Below are positions 1-9,745 of a stretch of DNA of 64,000 bases, in pieces. The notes under the pieces are model-generated. The model had not been told where the DNA came from. It ran no database searches and saw only the letters and a program-made list of their open reading frames with translations. The stretch's first letter is position 1, and each line of letters opens with the position of its first letter. The position numbers and the translations under genes are program-made. This stretch comes from an uncultured Flavobacteriaceae bacterium (GTDB taxonomy: Bacteria; Bacteroidota; Bacteroidia; Flavobacteriales; Flavobacteriaceae). The stretch lies in NCBI GenBank assembly GCA_947494695.1, contig CANLWB010000005.1:124001-188000 (forward strand), given 5' to 3'.

Positions 1-45
1 TTAAGCGAGTAATTCAGTATATTAGTAGCACTAATCGTTTCACTA

Positions 46-846
46 ATGTATAAATTACGTCATATATCAGTATTGATACTCATACTGATACCCTGTTTTT
101 GGAGTTGTAAACCCACGAACCAGGTTAATTCTGGTGAGGTTCACAAGTGGCAATCCCTTTTTAATGGTAAAAACTTAGAGGGGTGGATACCAAAGTTTTA
201 TCATCATGATCTGGGACAAAATTATGCCAATACCTTTCGGGTAGAACATGGAGCTATTCAGATTAACTACGATGGGTATAAGGAGTTTGGTGAGCGTTAT
301 GGCCATCTGTTTTATAATAAAACATTTTCATCATATCATCTCAAGTTTCAATATAGGTTTACCGAGCAATGGATGAAAGATGCCCCATCGTTTACATTTA
401 GGAACAGTGGTGTCATGTTTCATTCTCAAGCACCTGAAACAATACTTAAAGAACAGAATTGGCCTATTTCTGTTGAATATCAAATACTAGCAGAAGAAAA
501 AAGAGAAGAATCAAGACCTACCGGTAATATGTGTTCACCTGGGACAGAGGTCTTTATAAATAATGAGATGACACCTCGACATTGTGTTCCGTCTTCATCT
601 AAAACGTATAAATGGGACGAGTGGGTTAAAGGAGAGCTCGTTGTATATAAGGATTCATTAATTATACATATTGTAAATAACAAAGAAGTTCTTAGATACT
701 CAAGTCCACAGATAGGGGGAGGTACATCTAAAGGTTATGATGTCGCAATAAAAACCGATGGGAAACGTTTAACGGAAGGATATATAGGTCTTCAAGCTGA
801 AGGACAAGGTATTGAGTTCAAGGAAATAAAGATTATGGAATTATAA
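46..846 (+). CDS. DUF1080 (3-keto-disaccharide hydrolase-like) lipoprotein
   Basis: A 266-residue secreted lipoprotein. Residues 1-21 form a lipoprotein signal with the acylated Cys at 21 (context FWSC), so the protein is probably anchored in an envelope membrane. The rest resembles the DUF1080 / 3-keto-disaccharide hydrolase fold, a concanavalin-like beta-sandwich: it opens with the typical SLFNGKNLEGW stretch near residues 38-48 and closes with GYIGLQAEGQGIEFKEIKI. Known members act on oxidised disaccharides or bind glycans, but the substrate cannot be read here. It stands upstream of the kinase at 889 in the same direction, 42 bases apart, and no sugar-utilisation partners are visible. The fold is fairly sure; the function is not. 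Confidence 0.8.
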   Translation: MYKLRHISVLILILIPCFWSCKPTNQVNSGEVHKWQSLFNGKNLEGWIPKFYHHDLGQNYANTFRVEHGAIQINYDGYKEFGERYGHLFYNKTFSSYHLKFQYRFTEQWMKDAPSFTFRNSGVMFHSQAPETILKEQNWPISVEYQILAEEKREESRPTGNMCSPGTEVFINNEMTPRHCVPSSSKTYKWDEWVKGELVVYKDSLIIHIVNNKEVLRYSSPQIGGGTSKGYDVAIKTDGKRLTEGYIGLQAEGQGIEFKEIKIMEL

Positions 847-888
847 TCTCTAATATAATTTAAATAAGTTTGCTAAAAGATATTAAAA

Positions 889-2289
889 ATGAGTTTTTTC
901 TCACAACAGACTAACCCTGTGAAAAAAAGAAGACTTCTGTCTTTCTTTATTTTTATATCAATTGTCTGCATTTTATTGGGAGGTTATTTCTATCTCGAAA
1001 AGGAGATAGGACTAGAAGTTGTTGCTCTTTTTTTCTTTATTCAGTCTGTTATTCAGGTTTTTATATTACAATACTTTTTTAAAAATCAATTGAAAAATGT
1101 TGCCAGACAGGCCAATTTAAGAAAGCAAATAAAAGAATTAAAATTAAGCCTGGAAGGATCAGATCAAATAGCCGAGCACAAGTCCATTTATCTTGCAAAT
1201 ATGAGTTATGAGGTACGAACACCGCTAAGCACTGTTTTAGGAATGCTCAATATGTTGAAACGTACCAATCTTAATGACGATCAAAGAGCTCAGGTCGAGA
1301 TTGCCGAATATTCTTCAAAACACCTTCTACAACTGGTTAATATGGTGACAGATAATGCGAATGTAGAATTGGGTGACATTACGTTGAAATATGTGACTAT
1401 AGATTTAGTGGCAGATTTACGACATCTGTTCAAGGTATTTGAATATCAAGCCTGGGAAAAAGGTCTGGAGTTTGAGTTTGAGTTTTTGTACGAAGAAAAA
1501 GATAAATTTTCGGTTCTTGGCGATTCTGTGAGAATTCAACAGGTCTTGATTAACTTAATTAACAATGCCATTAAGTTTACAAATTCAGGAAAAATATCCA
1601 TTATAGTAGATCAAACTGTTGGTATCGATGATGACCAGATTGTTACGTTTTATATAAAAGATACAGGAATTGGGATGCGCCAGGAAGAGATTAAGCGTTT
1701 GTTTAATAATACGTCTACATTTTACGACGTACCAATGATGCGCGATTATAGAGGCGGTGGGATTGGACTTCATATATCTCGTGAACTTGTAAAGCTTATG
1801 GGAGGCGAACTAAAATTAGAAAGTAAGGAAAATGAAGGGTCTACCTTTTATTTTAGTTTACAACTAAAAAGAACTCTGGATGTGGAGGCTGAAGTTGTTG
1901 AATTAAAACCAATACTAAGAGAAAAGTTTAATGTGCTTATTGCAGAAGATAATCGTATGAATCAAAAAGCAATTAAGTTCCAATTGGAACGACAGGGCGC
2001 CGATTGTACGTTTGTGAAAAATGGTATCGAAGCCGTTGAACTATATAAAATTTTAGACTTTGATATGGTTTTTATGGATATTTATATGCCGAATATGGAT
2101 GGTTACGAGGCTACTAAAGCTATCCAGAAAACCGAAAAGTATATTGAAAATAAAACCCCCATCATAGCCGTTTCTGCGAGTGCCTTTGAAGAGGATATTA
2201 TAAATGCTAAACTTGTTGGGATTGATGAGTTTTTAGCCAAGCCCATTCAAATTGATAAATTAAAAGAACTCTTAATTAAGTATTCTTAA
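889..2289 (+). CDS. Hybrid sensor kinase-like protein with Tyr in place of the H-box His
   Basis: A 466-residue membrane protein. Two hydrophobic spans (about residues 17-35 and 43-60) and a short coiled coil lead into a HisKA-like dimerisation region, a HATPase domain and a receiver domain. The H-box reads MSYEVRTPL, so position 107 is Tyr where the phospho-accepting His belongs. The ATPase is otherwise intact: an N-box around 222-230, DTGIG at 258-262 and GGGIGL at 289-294. The receiver keeps its acidic pair E353/D354, phospho-acceptor D397, S429 and K451. By family knowledge such a protein cannot autophosphorylate on the usual His. It may be a pseudokinase that passes signals allosterically, or a partner phosphorylates D397. 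A single CAT-to-TAT change would explain it, so a recent mutation or read error is possible. Confidence 0.85.
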   Translation: MSFFSQQTNPVKKRRLLSFFIFISIVCILLGGYFYLEKEIGLEVVALFFFIQSVIQVFILQYFFKNQLKNVARQANLRKQIKELKLSLEGSDQIAEHKSIYLANMSYEVRTPLSTVLGMLNMLKRTNLNDDQRAQVEIAEYSSKHLLQLVNMVTDNANVELGDITLKYVTIDLVADLRHLFKVFEYQAWEKGLEFEFEFLYEEKDKFSVLGDSVRIQQVLINLINNAIKFTNSGKISIIVDQTVGIDDDQIVTFYIKDTGIGMRQEEIKRLFNNTSTFYDVPMMRDYRGGGIGLHISRELVKLMGGELKLESKENEGSTFYFSLQLKRTLDVEAEVVELKPILREKFNVLIAEDNRMNQKAIKFQLERQGADCTFVKNGIEAVELYKILDFDMVFMDIYMPNMDGYEATKAIQKTEKYIENKTPIIAVSASAFEEDIINAKLVGIDEFLAKPIQIDKLKELLIKYS

Positions 2290-2311
2290 ACAGATCTGTC
2301 TTCTATTTAGA

Positions 2312-2692
2312 TTACTTCACAGCAATCACACTAATTTCTACATTAACATCTTTAGGTAGTCGGGCTACCTGAACTGTTTCTCTTGCCGGGGCCGTTTCAT
2401 CATTAAAAAAACTACCATAAACGTCGTTTATTTGAGCAAAATTGTCCATATTACTAATAAAAATAGAAGCTTTTATAACGTGTTCGAAGGTCATATTAGC
2501 CGCCTCTAAAACAGCCTTAAGATTTTTCATAACTAGATTCGTCTCAGTTGCAATATCATCTATTACTAATGCGCCGGTTTTAGGATCTAATGCAATTTGC
2601 CCCGAAGTGTAAAGCGTGTTTCCAACCAAAACAGCCTGGTTATAGGGACCAATAGGTGCTGGGGCATGAGGTGTTGTAATTATCTTTTTCAT
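2312..2692 (-). CDS. ridA: RidA family reactive enamine/imine deaminase
   Basis: A 126-residue protein of the RidA (YjgF/UK114) family, which hydrolyses reactive 2-aminoacrylate and related enamines released by PLP enzymes. Family hallmarks are visible: an APIGPYNQAV stretch near the N-terminus, the TSGQIALDP segment around residues 29-37, and the C-terminal APARETVQVARLP block carrying the conserved Arg that binds the carboxylate. Length is exactly that of the family. It starts 7 bases after the LptD stop on the same strand, so the two are probably cotranscribed. It converges with the kinase gene, with only 22 bases between their stops. Confidence 0.95.
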   Translation of the reverse strand: MKKIITTPHAPAPIGPYNQAVLVGNTLYTSGQIALDPKTGALVIDDIATETNLVMKNLKAVLEAANMTFEHVIKASIFISNMDNFAQINDVYGSFFNDETAPARETVQVARLPKDVNVEISVIAVK

Positions 2693-2699
2693 AAGTTAC

Positions 2700-5489
2700 T
2701 TATCTACGTAATTGAGTATCGGGTTGTCTTCGTTTTTCGTACTTCAGGTCTTTTAAGATACTCGATCTAATTCCAATAAAGAAATTCCAAGAGCTTATAT
2801 CGCTAAAAGGAACCCAACTAAAATTCATACGCCAACTCAATAAATCGCGTTCAAAACGCAGTTGAGTGAATGTAAACCCGGCATTTTTTAGATCATAACC
2901 CGAGGACGCACCAATGGACCACTTGGGGGATAATTCAATATCTCCAGAAAACATTAAAGAATGCGAGGAAATTTCGTTTTGCCTTGCAGAATTCGAGTAG
3001 TTAACAGCATATGCCAGACGAAGACTCCAGGGGATTTTATAATTATAGAATTCACTGGGAGAAGCTTCTTCTTCCTTTTTGTCATCGCCATTAATTTGTT
3101 GATTGGCAAAATCCTCAGAAACGCCAAATAAATCATCTGCACGACCACCACTGCGCAAGTTTTCATCTAGATTTTTATCCTTGTCTTTTTTTGCACCATC
3201 TTTACTGGAAAGCGACCAGCTAGCTGTTAAATTAGCACTGGTTAATCGAAACAAACTTCCACCAGCATCTATATTGAATTTATCAATTTTTCTGTTATTA
3301 TTATCAAGTGCGTATGGATCTAATGTGGCTCCAAAATTCACACTCATTTTATTGTTAAATAATTGAGTTCCACCACTCATTCTTACCGGGCTCCATTGAA
3401 GCGAATCACCCGCAAAATTATAGGATGTCGAAAAGTTCAAATTGTTTAAAAGAACTACTTTTTTAGGTTCGGTCGCGGTACTATCTTTATCTCTTACTTT
3501 AGCCTCAATGTTATTAGAAAGCGAAATACCCATGGAACTTGAAAAGTTCCTTCCTGGTGGACTACCAACCGCAAGCTGATCGAAGCGCGTATATTCTAAA
3601 TTTTCTCCCTCCAGTATCGTTTCTAGTTCTCCTGCTGTTAAACCATCAGCGTTTACCACCTCGGCCGTTTCATAATACCTGTCGAAAGCCGGGTTGATGT
3701 TATAGCTTATCGAAGGCCTCATAACGTGTCTAATTGCCTTTATTTTTCGATCTTCGCCTTCCTTTTCAAAGGGAAACATCCCGTAAATCGTAGTTCCAAC
3801 GCTGGTACTAAAATTGTAAGTTCTAAACGCATCAAACCCATGAACCGTATCTTTTGCTATTAATTTGCGCTGCTCATAATCATATTCCTTTTTAGTGGTT
3901 TTAAACGTCCAGGTCTCATTAAAATTGGAGCTCGCACTAAGGCTAAAATATTTAAATACTTTAAAGTTCGTACTAAGCGGTATCGTGTGTTGAAATCCGG
4001 TTTTAAGATCATCGAACATCTCTTTTTTGAAGAAAAGAGAATCGGTAGTTCTAACACTGTTTTCACCTCTTAAATTATATTGAAAGTTAATATTTTGAAT
4101 GATTCCCTTTTTACTCCCATTTTTAGGGGCTAACGGGAACACTCTTCCAACACTCCCTTGAAAGGTAGGTAGGGTCATATTGATCGTTTCGGTTTGCGTG
4201 TTTTGAGAGTGGGTTGCGGTAAGGCTAAAATTCACTTGAGGCTCCCCTTGAAAGGTTTTAGAATAGGATACCGATGATGCCAGTGTGTTGTTAAGACGCG
4301 CTCCTAGGTTAACTTGGTTAACCGATTGGGTATAATAGTTACTACTACCTAAATTCACCGAAGCCGAGAATCTGGAGCTCGGATTCGCCTTGGCATCTTG
4401 ACTGTGAGACCAGCGCAGGTTATAAATCGTGCTTTTAGCATAGTCTGGAAAACCGCGCTCACTGGTAATAAGGTTTTCATATCTAAACCCAAAGTTACCT
4501 CTAAACTTATAACGTTTGGCATAGGTACTTTCAAAACGCATCCCATAACTACCATTGGTATAATAATCACCAATAACCGCTAAATCTATATAATCACTAA
4601 TAGCAAAATAATACCCTCCATTTTGTAAAAAGAACCCACGGTCGTTTTGCTCACCAAAAGAAGGAATAATAACCCCAGAAGTTTGTGTCTCACTTTGAGG
4701 GAAAAAACCAAACGGTAATCCAATAGGAGTGGGGACATCATAAATAAAGAGGTTCGCTAAACCCGTAACAATTTTTTTGCCTGGAACAATTTTGGCCTTT
4801 CTAAGTTTAATATAGTATTCTGGGTCTTCAAGATCTTCGGCCGTTGTGTATTTGGCATTCCTTAAGAAATATACAGAATCATTCTCTTTTTTGGTAATCT
4901 GTGCAATAACAGTACCTTCCCCTTGTTCTGTCTTAGAATTGAAGATAAGCGCCTTTTTTGTTTCTGTATTAAAAATAATAGAATCGGGCTCTACAACATT
5001 GTTTCCCTGAGTGAAAACGGGTTTTTGAGTGTATCCGTTCACAGAGTCTGTAATACCACGGGCGTAAACTGTATTTTTAGTATAGTCTATGGTAATATTT
5101 CCGGCAGTAATGTTCATATCACCGTAATCAATCTTCGCTTGATTATATAAATAAAGTTTTTGTTTTTTTTGATTAAATCTCGTATAATCTTCGGCATGGT
5201 AGGTAACGATATGCTCTAGCAATTCTTTCTTTGGAGGAACAGAATCTGTTACTGTAGTGTCCTGAACGACCTCATTAACTTCTGGAAACACAAGGCTGTC
5301 TGTGGTAATGGTAACACTATCTTTAACCGTTCTATCAATTGGTTTTCCCTTTTTAGGAATATCTTGGGCAAAGCTTAACATGTTAATAAACACTGTAAAA
5401 CTTACTGCAAAAAGTATTTTAAAGTTGTTTGTACGCAACGCTTTTAAATGTATTTTTGTAAAAGTATGGCTCGGTTTTTGAAAAGCCAA
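2700..5489 (-). CDS. lptD: LptD-like LPS-assembly outer membrane protein
   Basis: A 929-residue outer-membrane protein of the LptD/OstA type, which with LptE inserts lipopolysaccharide into the outer leaflet. After the signal sequence (cleavage probably after Ala 41, before QDIPKKGK) an OstA/LptA-like jelly-roll region (about 90-230) carries repeated segments such as YGDMNITAGNITIDY. The long remainder alternates aromatic and polar residues and describes a large beta-barrel ending near residue 929. The stretch before residue 18 is atypical: a TTG at 5438 (context LRTNNFKILF) would give a normal compact signal peptide, so the true start may be there instead of the ATG at 5489. It faces the amidase gene divergently across 163 bases. 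Confidence 0.88.
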   Translation of the reverse strand: MAFQKPSHTFTKIHLKALRTNNFKILFAVSFTVFINMLSFAQDIPKKGKPIDRTVKDSVTITTDSLVFPEVNEVVQDTTVTDSVPPKKELLEHIVTYHAEDYTRFNQKKQKLYLYNQAKIDYGDMNITAGNITIDYTKNTVYARGITDSVNGYTQKPVFTQGNNVVEPDSIIFNTETKKALIFNSKTEQGEGTVIAQITKKENDSVYFLRNAKYTTAEDLEDPEYYIKLRKAKIVPGKKIVTGLANLFIYDVPTPIGLPFGFFPQSETQTSGVIIPSFGEQNDRGFFLQNGGYYFAISDYIDLAVIGDYYTNGSYGMRFESTYAKRYKFRGNFGFRYENLITSERGFPDYAKSTIYNLRWSHSQDAKANPSSRFSASVNLGSSNYYTQSVNQVNLGARLNNTLASSVSYSKTFQGEPQVNFSLTATHSQNTQTETINMTLPTFQGSVGRVFPLAPKNGSKKGIIQNINFQYNLRGENSVRTTDSLFFKKEMFDDLKTGFQHTIPLSTNFKVFKYFSLSASSNFNETWTFKTTKKEYDYEQRKLIAKDTVHGFDAFRTYNFSTSVGTTIYGMFPFEKEGEDRKIKAIRHVMRPSISYNINPAFDRYYETAEVVNADGLTAGELETILEGENLEYTRFDQLAVGSPPGRNFSSSMGISLSNNIEAKVRDKDSTATEPKKVVLLNNLNFSTSYNFAGDSLQWSPVRMSGGTQLFNNKMSVNFGATLDPYALDNNNRKIDKFNIDAGGSLFRLTSANLTASWSLSSKDGAKKDKDKNLDENLRSGGRADDLFGVSEDFANQQINGDDKKEEEASPSEFYNYKIPWSLRLAYAVNYSNSARQNEISSHSLMFSGDIELSPKWSIGASSGYDLKNAGFTFTQLRFERDLLSWRMNFSWVPFSDISSWNFFIGIRSSILKDLKYEKRRQPDTQLRR

Positions 5490-5652
5490 AATTACATATA
5501 TTTTTCTGTGATTGATTTAATAATCAATTAAAAATTTAAAATTAAAATGAACCGAGTTTTTTAGTTGTTAAAATCATTGTGAAACATCAATAATTAAGCC
5601 AATAATTATATGATGTTACATAATATTCAATTAAAATTAAATTACACACCAC

Positions 5653-6768
5653 ATGAAAACGCATAGAGCATTACTTTTCGTATCCATTATAATAGTATTA
5701 ACATTTTCGTCATTTACAATGGATGACGAGGTTAGAGACAAGTTTGTAGTTGTACTTGATGCAGGGCATGGAGGGCATGACCCCGGTAACCGTGGTAATG
5801 GTTATAAAGAAAAAGATATTGCACTTAAAATTGTTCTTGAAGTTGGAAAACAATTAGAAAAGAATCCCAGTATTAAAGTGGTCTATACCAGAAAGAAAGA
5901 TGAGTTTATTGATTTGTTTGTAAGAGGGCAAATAGCAAATAAAGCCAATGCTGATTTGTTCGTTTCAGTGCATTGTAATGCTCATAGTTCAAAAGCTTAT
6001 GGTACAGAGACGTTTGTATTAGGAACTCATAGAAATCAAACAAACTTTGAAGTGGCAAAAAAGGAAAACTCGGTGATCTTTCTTGAAAGCGATTATGAGA
6101 AGAATTATGATGGTTTCGATCCCAATTCACCAGAGTCGGTTATGAGTATATTATTAAGCCAGGAAGAGTATTTAGATCAAAGTATTACTCTGGCTAGCTT
6201 AATTCAAAAGAAGTTTACAAACACATTAAAGCGTAAAAACAGGGGGGTTAAACAGGCCGGGTTTATCGTGTTGCATCAAACGGTTATGCCAAGTGTTTTG
6301 GTTGAGACCGGATTTTTGTCATATAAAAAGGAAGGCGCGTATTTAAATTCGAAAAAAGGACAACAACAAATAGCAATTTCCATAGCAAAAGCCATTTTAG
6401 AATATAAAAACAGCTTAGATGAAAATTTAAGTGACCATTCCAATGTGAAAGAAGAAAAAGAAGAAGAGAAGGTCGTTATCGAACCAATGGAATCGCCAAA
6501 TACCGATATCGTTTTTAAGGTTCAAATATCGGCAGGATCTAAGCCTTTAGACCCCAAACCACACAACTTTAATGGACTGGAAGGCATTTCCCGTTTAGAA
6601 GAAGGAGGGATGTATAAGTATTTCTATGGAGCTTCATCGAGTTATGATAAAATAAAAGAATTAGAAGCAGAAGCTGCGGAAAAGGGCTTTACCTCGGGGT
6701 TTGTTGTAGCATTTAAGAATGGTAAAAAGATAGCATTAATAGATGCATTAAAAACATTTGCCAATTAA
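5653..6768 (+). CDS. N-acetylmuramoyl-L-alanine amidase (Amidase_3) with C-terminal SPOR-like domain
   Basis: A 371-residue secreted zinc amidase that cuts the bond between N-acetylmuramic acid and the stem peptide during cell separation. A signal peptide covers about residues 1-22. The catalytic domain (about 30-255) shows the expected ligands H39 (in DAGHGG), E53 and H107 (in SVHCNA), and the catalytic E218 (in VLVETGFL). An acidic linker follows (about 258-280), then an approximately 80-residue domain resembling the peptidoglycan-binding SPOR fold (VFKVQISAGS to the C-terminus), which would target denuded septal glycan. The MCE gene lies 50 bases downstream in the same direction, so an envelope-maintenance operon is likely. 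Confidence 0.93.
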   Translation: MKTHRALLFVSIIIVLTFSSFTMDDEVRDKFVVVLDAGHGGHDPGNRGNGYKEKDIALKIVLEVGKQLEKNPSIKVVYTRKKDEFIDLFVRGQIANKANADLFVSVHCNAHSSKAYGTETFVLGTHRNQTNFEVAKKENSVIFLESDYEKNYDGFDPNSPESVMSILLSQEEYLDQSITLASLIQKKFTNTLKRKNRGVKQAGFIVLHQTVMPSVLVETGFLSYKKEGAYLNSKKGQQQIAISIAKAILEYKNSLDENLSDHSNVKEEKEEEKVVIEPMESPNTDIVFKVQISAGSKPLDPKPHNFNGLEGISRLEEGGMYKYFYGASSSYDKIKELEAEAAEKGFTSGFVVAFKNGKKIALIDALKTFAN

Positions 6769-6818
6769 ATCGGTTTCTTTTAAATTTATTTTAAATTTGT
6801 TTTTCAAAACATGTTAGT

Positions 6819-7751
6819 TTGAAAATATCTAGAGAAGTTAAAACAGGAGTATTGGTAATAGCAGGTATTGTCCTGTTCATTTTTGGTTTTAATTATTTAA
6901 AAGGTCAGAATTTATTCGATTCGAGTAGTGTTTATTATACTGAATTTGAATATAATGCCTTAACCCGATCTTCGCTAGTAACGGTTAAAGGAAACGCAGT
7001 TGGTAAAGTAAGAGACATTGTCTACGATTTTAAAACAGGAAAGACACGGGTCTCATTTTTTGTAAATGAAGAGCTTAAGTTTTCGAAAAATAGTACCGTT
7101 AGGTTATATGAAACAAGCTTAATGGGCGGAAATGCGATTGCCATTATTTTGGCAAAGGATGGTGATATGGCAAAATCTGGCGATGTGCTTAGATCTGAAG
7201 TAGAAGTAGGATTGGTTTCAAGTCTTTCAAAGAATTTTTCGGGAATAAGTAGTGAATTGAATTCAACATTAAAAGCTACAGATACCTTATTTACAAGCTT
7301 GAATACCTTTGTTAACGATGAGTCTGAAGCAGGACTAAAAAGTACAATAAAGGAATTAAACCAAACTTTAAGATCTTTTAAAAATACATCCAATAGAGTC
7401 AATGGACTGCTTGCCAAAAATGATAAAAACTTAGCAGAGCTTCTTGAGAATTTTAAAGAAACCAGCGGTAATCTAACTACAATATCGGCTGAGTTGAAAA
7501 CGTCTAATTTAGGTGCAACTGTTGGGAAATTAAATAAAACACTTGATAATTTAGGTGCCATACTTTCGGCTTTGAAAAAAGGCGAAGGCTCTATGGGAAA
7601 GTTGCTTAAAGATGAAGCACTTTATAATAACCTGGAGGGAGCTACCAAAGAAATGGAAGCTTTGCTTAAAGATATAAAACTACACCCAAAACGCTACTTC
7701 AGAATTTTATCTAAAAAAGAAATTCCTTATAAGGAAGAGAAATCTAACTAG
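6819..7751 (+). CDS. MlaD/MCE family lipid-transport protein
   Basis: A 310-residue single-span inner-membrane protein. Residues about 8-27 form the anchor (TGVLVIAGIVLFIFGFNYL). The MCE domain follows (about 38-115) with the usual VTVKGNAVGKV core and the ETSLMGGNAIAI stretch. A long helical region (about 130-290) is likely to form the tunnel-like needle of MCE hexamers. By family it carries phospholipids across the periplasm. The only in-frame start giving the normal N-terminus (KISREVKTG) is a TTG at 6819, so this gene uses a non-ATG start. It sits 6 bases ahead of the FeS gene at 7758. No MlaE/MlaF permease or ATPase is in the window. Confidence 0.9.
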   Translation: MKISREVKTGVLVIAGIVLFIFGFNYLKGQNLFDSSSVYYTEFEYNALTRSSLVTVKGNAVGKVRDIVYDFKTGKTRVSFFVNEELKFSKNSTVRLYETSLMGGNAIAIILAKDGDMAKSGDVLRSEVEVGLVSSLSKNFSGISSELNSTLKATDTLFTSLNTFVNDESEAGLKSTIKELNQTLRSFKNTSNRVNGLLAKNDKNLAELLENFKETSGNLTTISAELKTSNLGATVGKLNKTLDNLGAILSALKKGEGSMGKLLKDEALYNNLEGATKEMEALLKDIKLHPKRYFRILSKKEIPYKEEKSN

Positions 7752-7757
7752 ATATAT

Positions 7758-9071
7758 ATGCCATATTTGTCTAACATTTTGTTTGCAGCAATACTAATTT
7801 TTAGTATTAGCTTTTTTGTTAAAAATGTAAAAAAACTTACTAGAAACATAAAACTAGGTCGGGATGTAGATGTTAGCGATAACAAATCTCAACGTTGGAA
7901 AAATATGACCATGATTGCCTTAGGACAAAGCAAAATGGTGCGTCGTCCTGTTGCCGGTTTATTGCATATTATTGTTTATGTAGGATTTATTATAATAAAT
8001 CTAGAAGTATTAGAAATTATTATTGACGGCATTACTGGAAGCCATAGAATTGGATTAAAAGTTTTCCCACTATCTTTTTACGGAGGTTTAATTGGGGCTT
8101 TCGAAATTTTAGCCGTTCTAGTATTCATATCTGTTACTTTATTTTGGATTCGCCGAAATATAATAAGATTACAACGTTTTTGGAAAAGTGAAATGACCAG
8201 TTGGCCCAAAAATGATGGGAATAACATTTTGTATTTCGAAATGGTTTTAATGACCCTATTCTTAATAATGAACGCTACCGATGTTCATTTTCAGGGTATG
8301 AATTCGGGTAATGTGATTAGCCAGTTTATAGCATCCTGGTTTGGTGGTATATCTGGAGAAACATTACACGTTATAGAAAGAACCGCATGGTGGTTGCATA
8401 TAACAGGTATTTTGGTATTCTTGAATTACCTGTACTACTCAAAGCATTTGCACATTTTACTTGCGTTTCCGAATACCTTCTATGGTAAGTTAAAACCAAA
8501 AGGACAATTGGATAATTTAGAGGCTGTAACTAAAGAGGTTAAAATGATGATGGACCCAAATGTTGATCCCTTTGCAGCACCTGCAGAAGGCACAGAAGGG
8601 GATATGCCAGCTAAATTTGGAGCCAGTGATGTACAGGATTTAAGTTGGGTTCAGTTAATGAATGCCTATACGTGTACCGAGTGCGGACGTTGTACTAGTC
8701 AATGCCCAGCCAATCAAACAGGAAAAAAATTATCACCTCGTAAGATCATGATGGATACTCGTGATCGATTAGAAGAAGTTGGAAAAAATATTGATACGAA
8801 TAAGGGGGAGTTTAAAGACGATGGAAAGCAATTATTAGATAACTATATTTCTAGAGAAGAATTATGGGCATGTACGTCCTGTAACGCTTGTGTAGAGGCT
8901 TGTCCGGTAAGTATCGACCCCTTATCTATCATTTTAGATATGCGTCGTTATTTAGTTATGGAACAGTCTGCCGCTCCTGTTGAATTAAACAATATGATGA
9001 CCAATATTGAGAACAATGGTGCACCCTGGCCTTATAATCAAATGGATCGATTGAATTGGAAAGATGAATAA
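7758..9071 (+). CDS. Membrane-bound 4Fe-4S reductase subunit (HdrC/GlpC-like)
   Basis: A 437-residue protein with about five membrane spans in the first 240 residues (starting at LFAAILIFSISFF), resembling a NarI/HdrE-like b-type cytochrome module. A soluble ferredoxin module with two 4Fe-4S motifs follows: C306-C309-C312-C316 and C372-C375-C378-C382. Proteins of this kind hand electrons from a quinone-side membrane domain to a cysteine-rich CCG partner, and that partner is encoded nearby at 9746. The natural substrate is unknown; lactate, glycolate and disulfide systems use similar pairs. The small gene at 9064/9079 interrupts the pair. Confidence 0.88.
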   Translation: MPYLSNILFAAILIFSISFFVKNVKKLTRNIKLGRDVDVSDNKSQRWKNMTMIALGQSKMVRRPVAGLLHIIVYVGFIIINLEVLEIIIDGITGSHRIGLKVFPLSFYGGLIGAFEILAVLVFISVTLFWIRRNIIRLQRFWKSEMTSWPKNDGNNILYFEMVLMTLFLIMNATDVHFQGMNSGNVISQFIASWFGGISGETLHVIERTAWWLHITGILVFLNYLYYSKHLHILLAFPNTFYGKLKPKGQLDNLEAVTKEVKMMMDPNVDPFAAPAEGTEGDMPAKFGASDVQDLSWVQLMNAYTCTECGRCTSQCPANQTGKKLSPRKIMMDTRDRLEEVGKNIDTNKGEFKDDGKQLLDNYISREELWACTSCNACVEACPVSIDPLSIILDMRRYLVMEQSAAPVELNNMMTNIENNGAPWPYNQMDRLNWKDE

Positions 9072-9078
9072 TATATAT

Positions 9079-9714
9079 ATGAATTTAAAAAATTACTTTA
9101 AGGTTGTTTTGTGTTGTTTTTTTATGACAACGGTAAGTGTAAATGGAATTTCACAAGCAAAAACAACCGCTATAAAACAAGTAGAAGCTCTAGTTCTTAA
9201 GATGTTCAACGACGTAAATAACAGGGACTATGATGCGATGTTGAATATGTCTCACCCTAAGATATACGACATTGTGCCAAAAGAGAGCATGAAAGAGATT
9301 TTTAAGAGCATGTTTGAAGGGAATGAACAATTTTCTGTCGATCTACCTAAAATAGAACCAAAGTACAAGTTATCTAAAGTTTATAACGGGGCTAAGGACA
9401 ATTTGGAATATGCCTTCGTTTCTTACGATATGAATATGAGTATGACCTTTCATGATCAAGAATTCGATGAAGCATCAAAAAAGACCATGGTCGATATGAT
9501 GAAAGCTAAAGATATGGATGTCACCTTCGTTTCTAATAATACTTTAGACATTGCTATGAATGACAGAGTGACCATTGTACTTAAAGATGATTCTACAGAG
9601 AATAAATGGGTGATTTTGAATTATGACGAATCACCTTTACTTACTCAAATAGTATCCTCCGATTTGCTCCAAGCAGCCAAAACATATAAACAAGAATTGA
9701 TCGCTGGAAAATAA
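9079..9714 (+). CDS. Small secreted protein of unknown function between two FeS genes
   Basis: A protein of about 211 residues with a signal peptide (NYFKVVLCCFFMTTVSVNG). The mature part looks like a compact alpha/beta protein of NTF2-like size: a helix QVEALVLKMFNDVNNRDYDAML, then beta-rich segments with repeated Asp/Met. I choose the second ATG at 9079, because it gives a clean signal peptide and avoids the 8-base overlap that the ATG at 9064 has with the upstream stop. No catalytic motif is recognisable. Its place between two subunits of one redox system suggests cotranscription, and a role for that system in the envelope is conceivable but unproven. Confidence 0.7.
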   Translation: MNLKNYFKVVLCCFFMTTVSVNGISQAKTTAIKQVEALVLKMFNDVNNRDYDAMLNMSHPKIYDIVPKESMKEIFKSMFEGNEQFSVDLPKIEPKYKLSKVYNGAKDNLEYAFVSYDMNMSMTFHDQEFDEASKKTMVDMMKAKDMDVTFVSNNTLDIAMNDRVTIVLKDDSTENKWVILNYDESPLLTQIVSSDLLQAAKTYKQELIAGK

Positions 9715-9745
9715 AATAAAAGCGAGAACTAAATAAAACAACTAA

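Noticed and set aside
7022-7561. 179-residue open frame on the minus strand
   Set aside because: It lies fully inside the MCE gene, is serine- and leucine-rich with no domain pattern, and is a shadow frame
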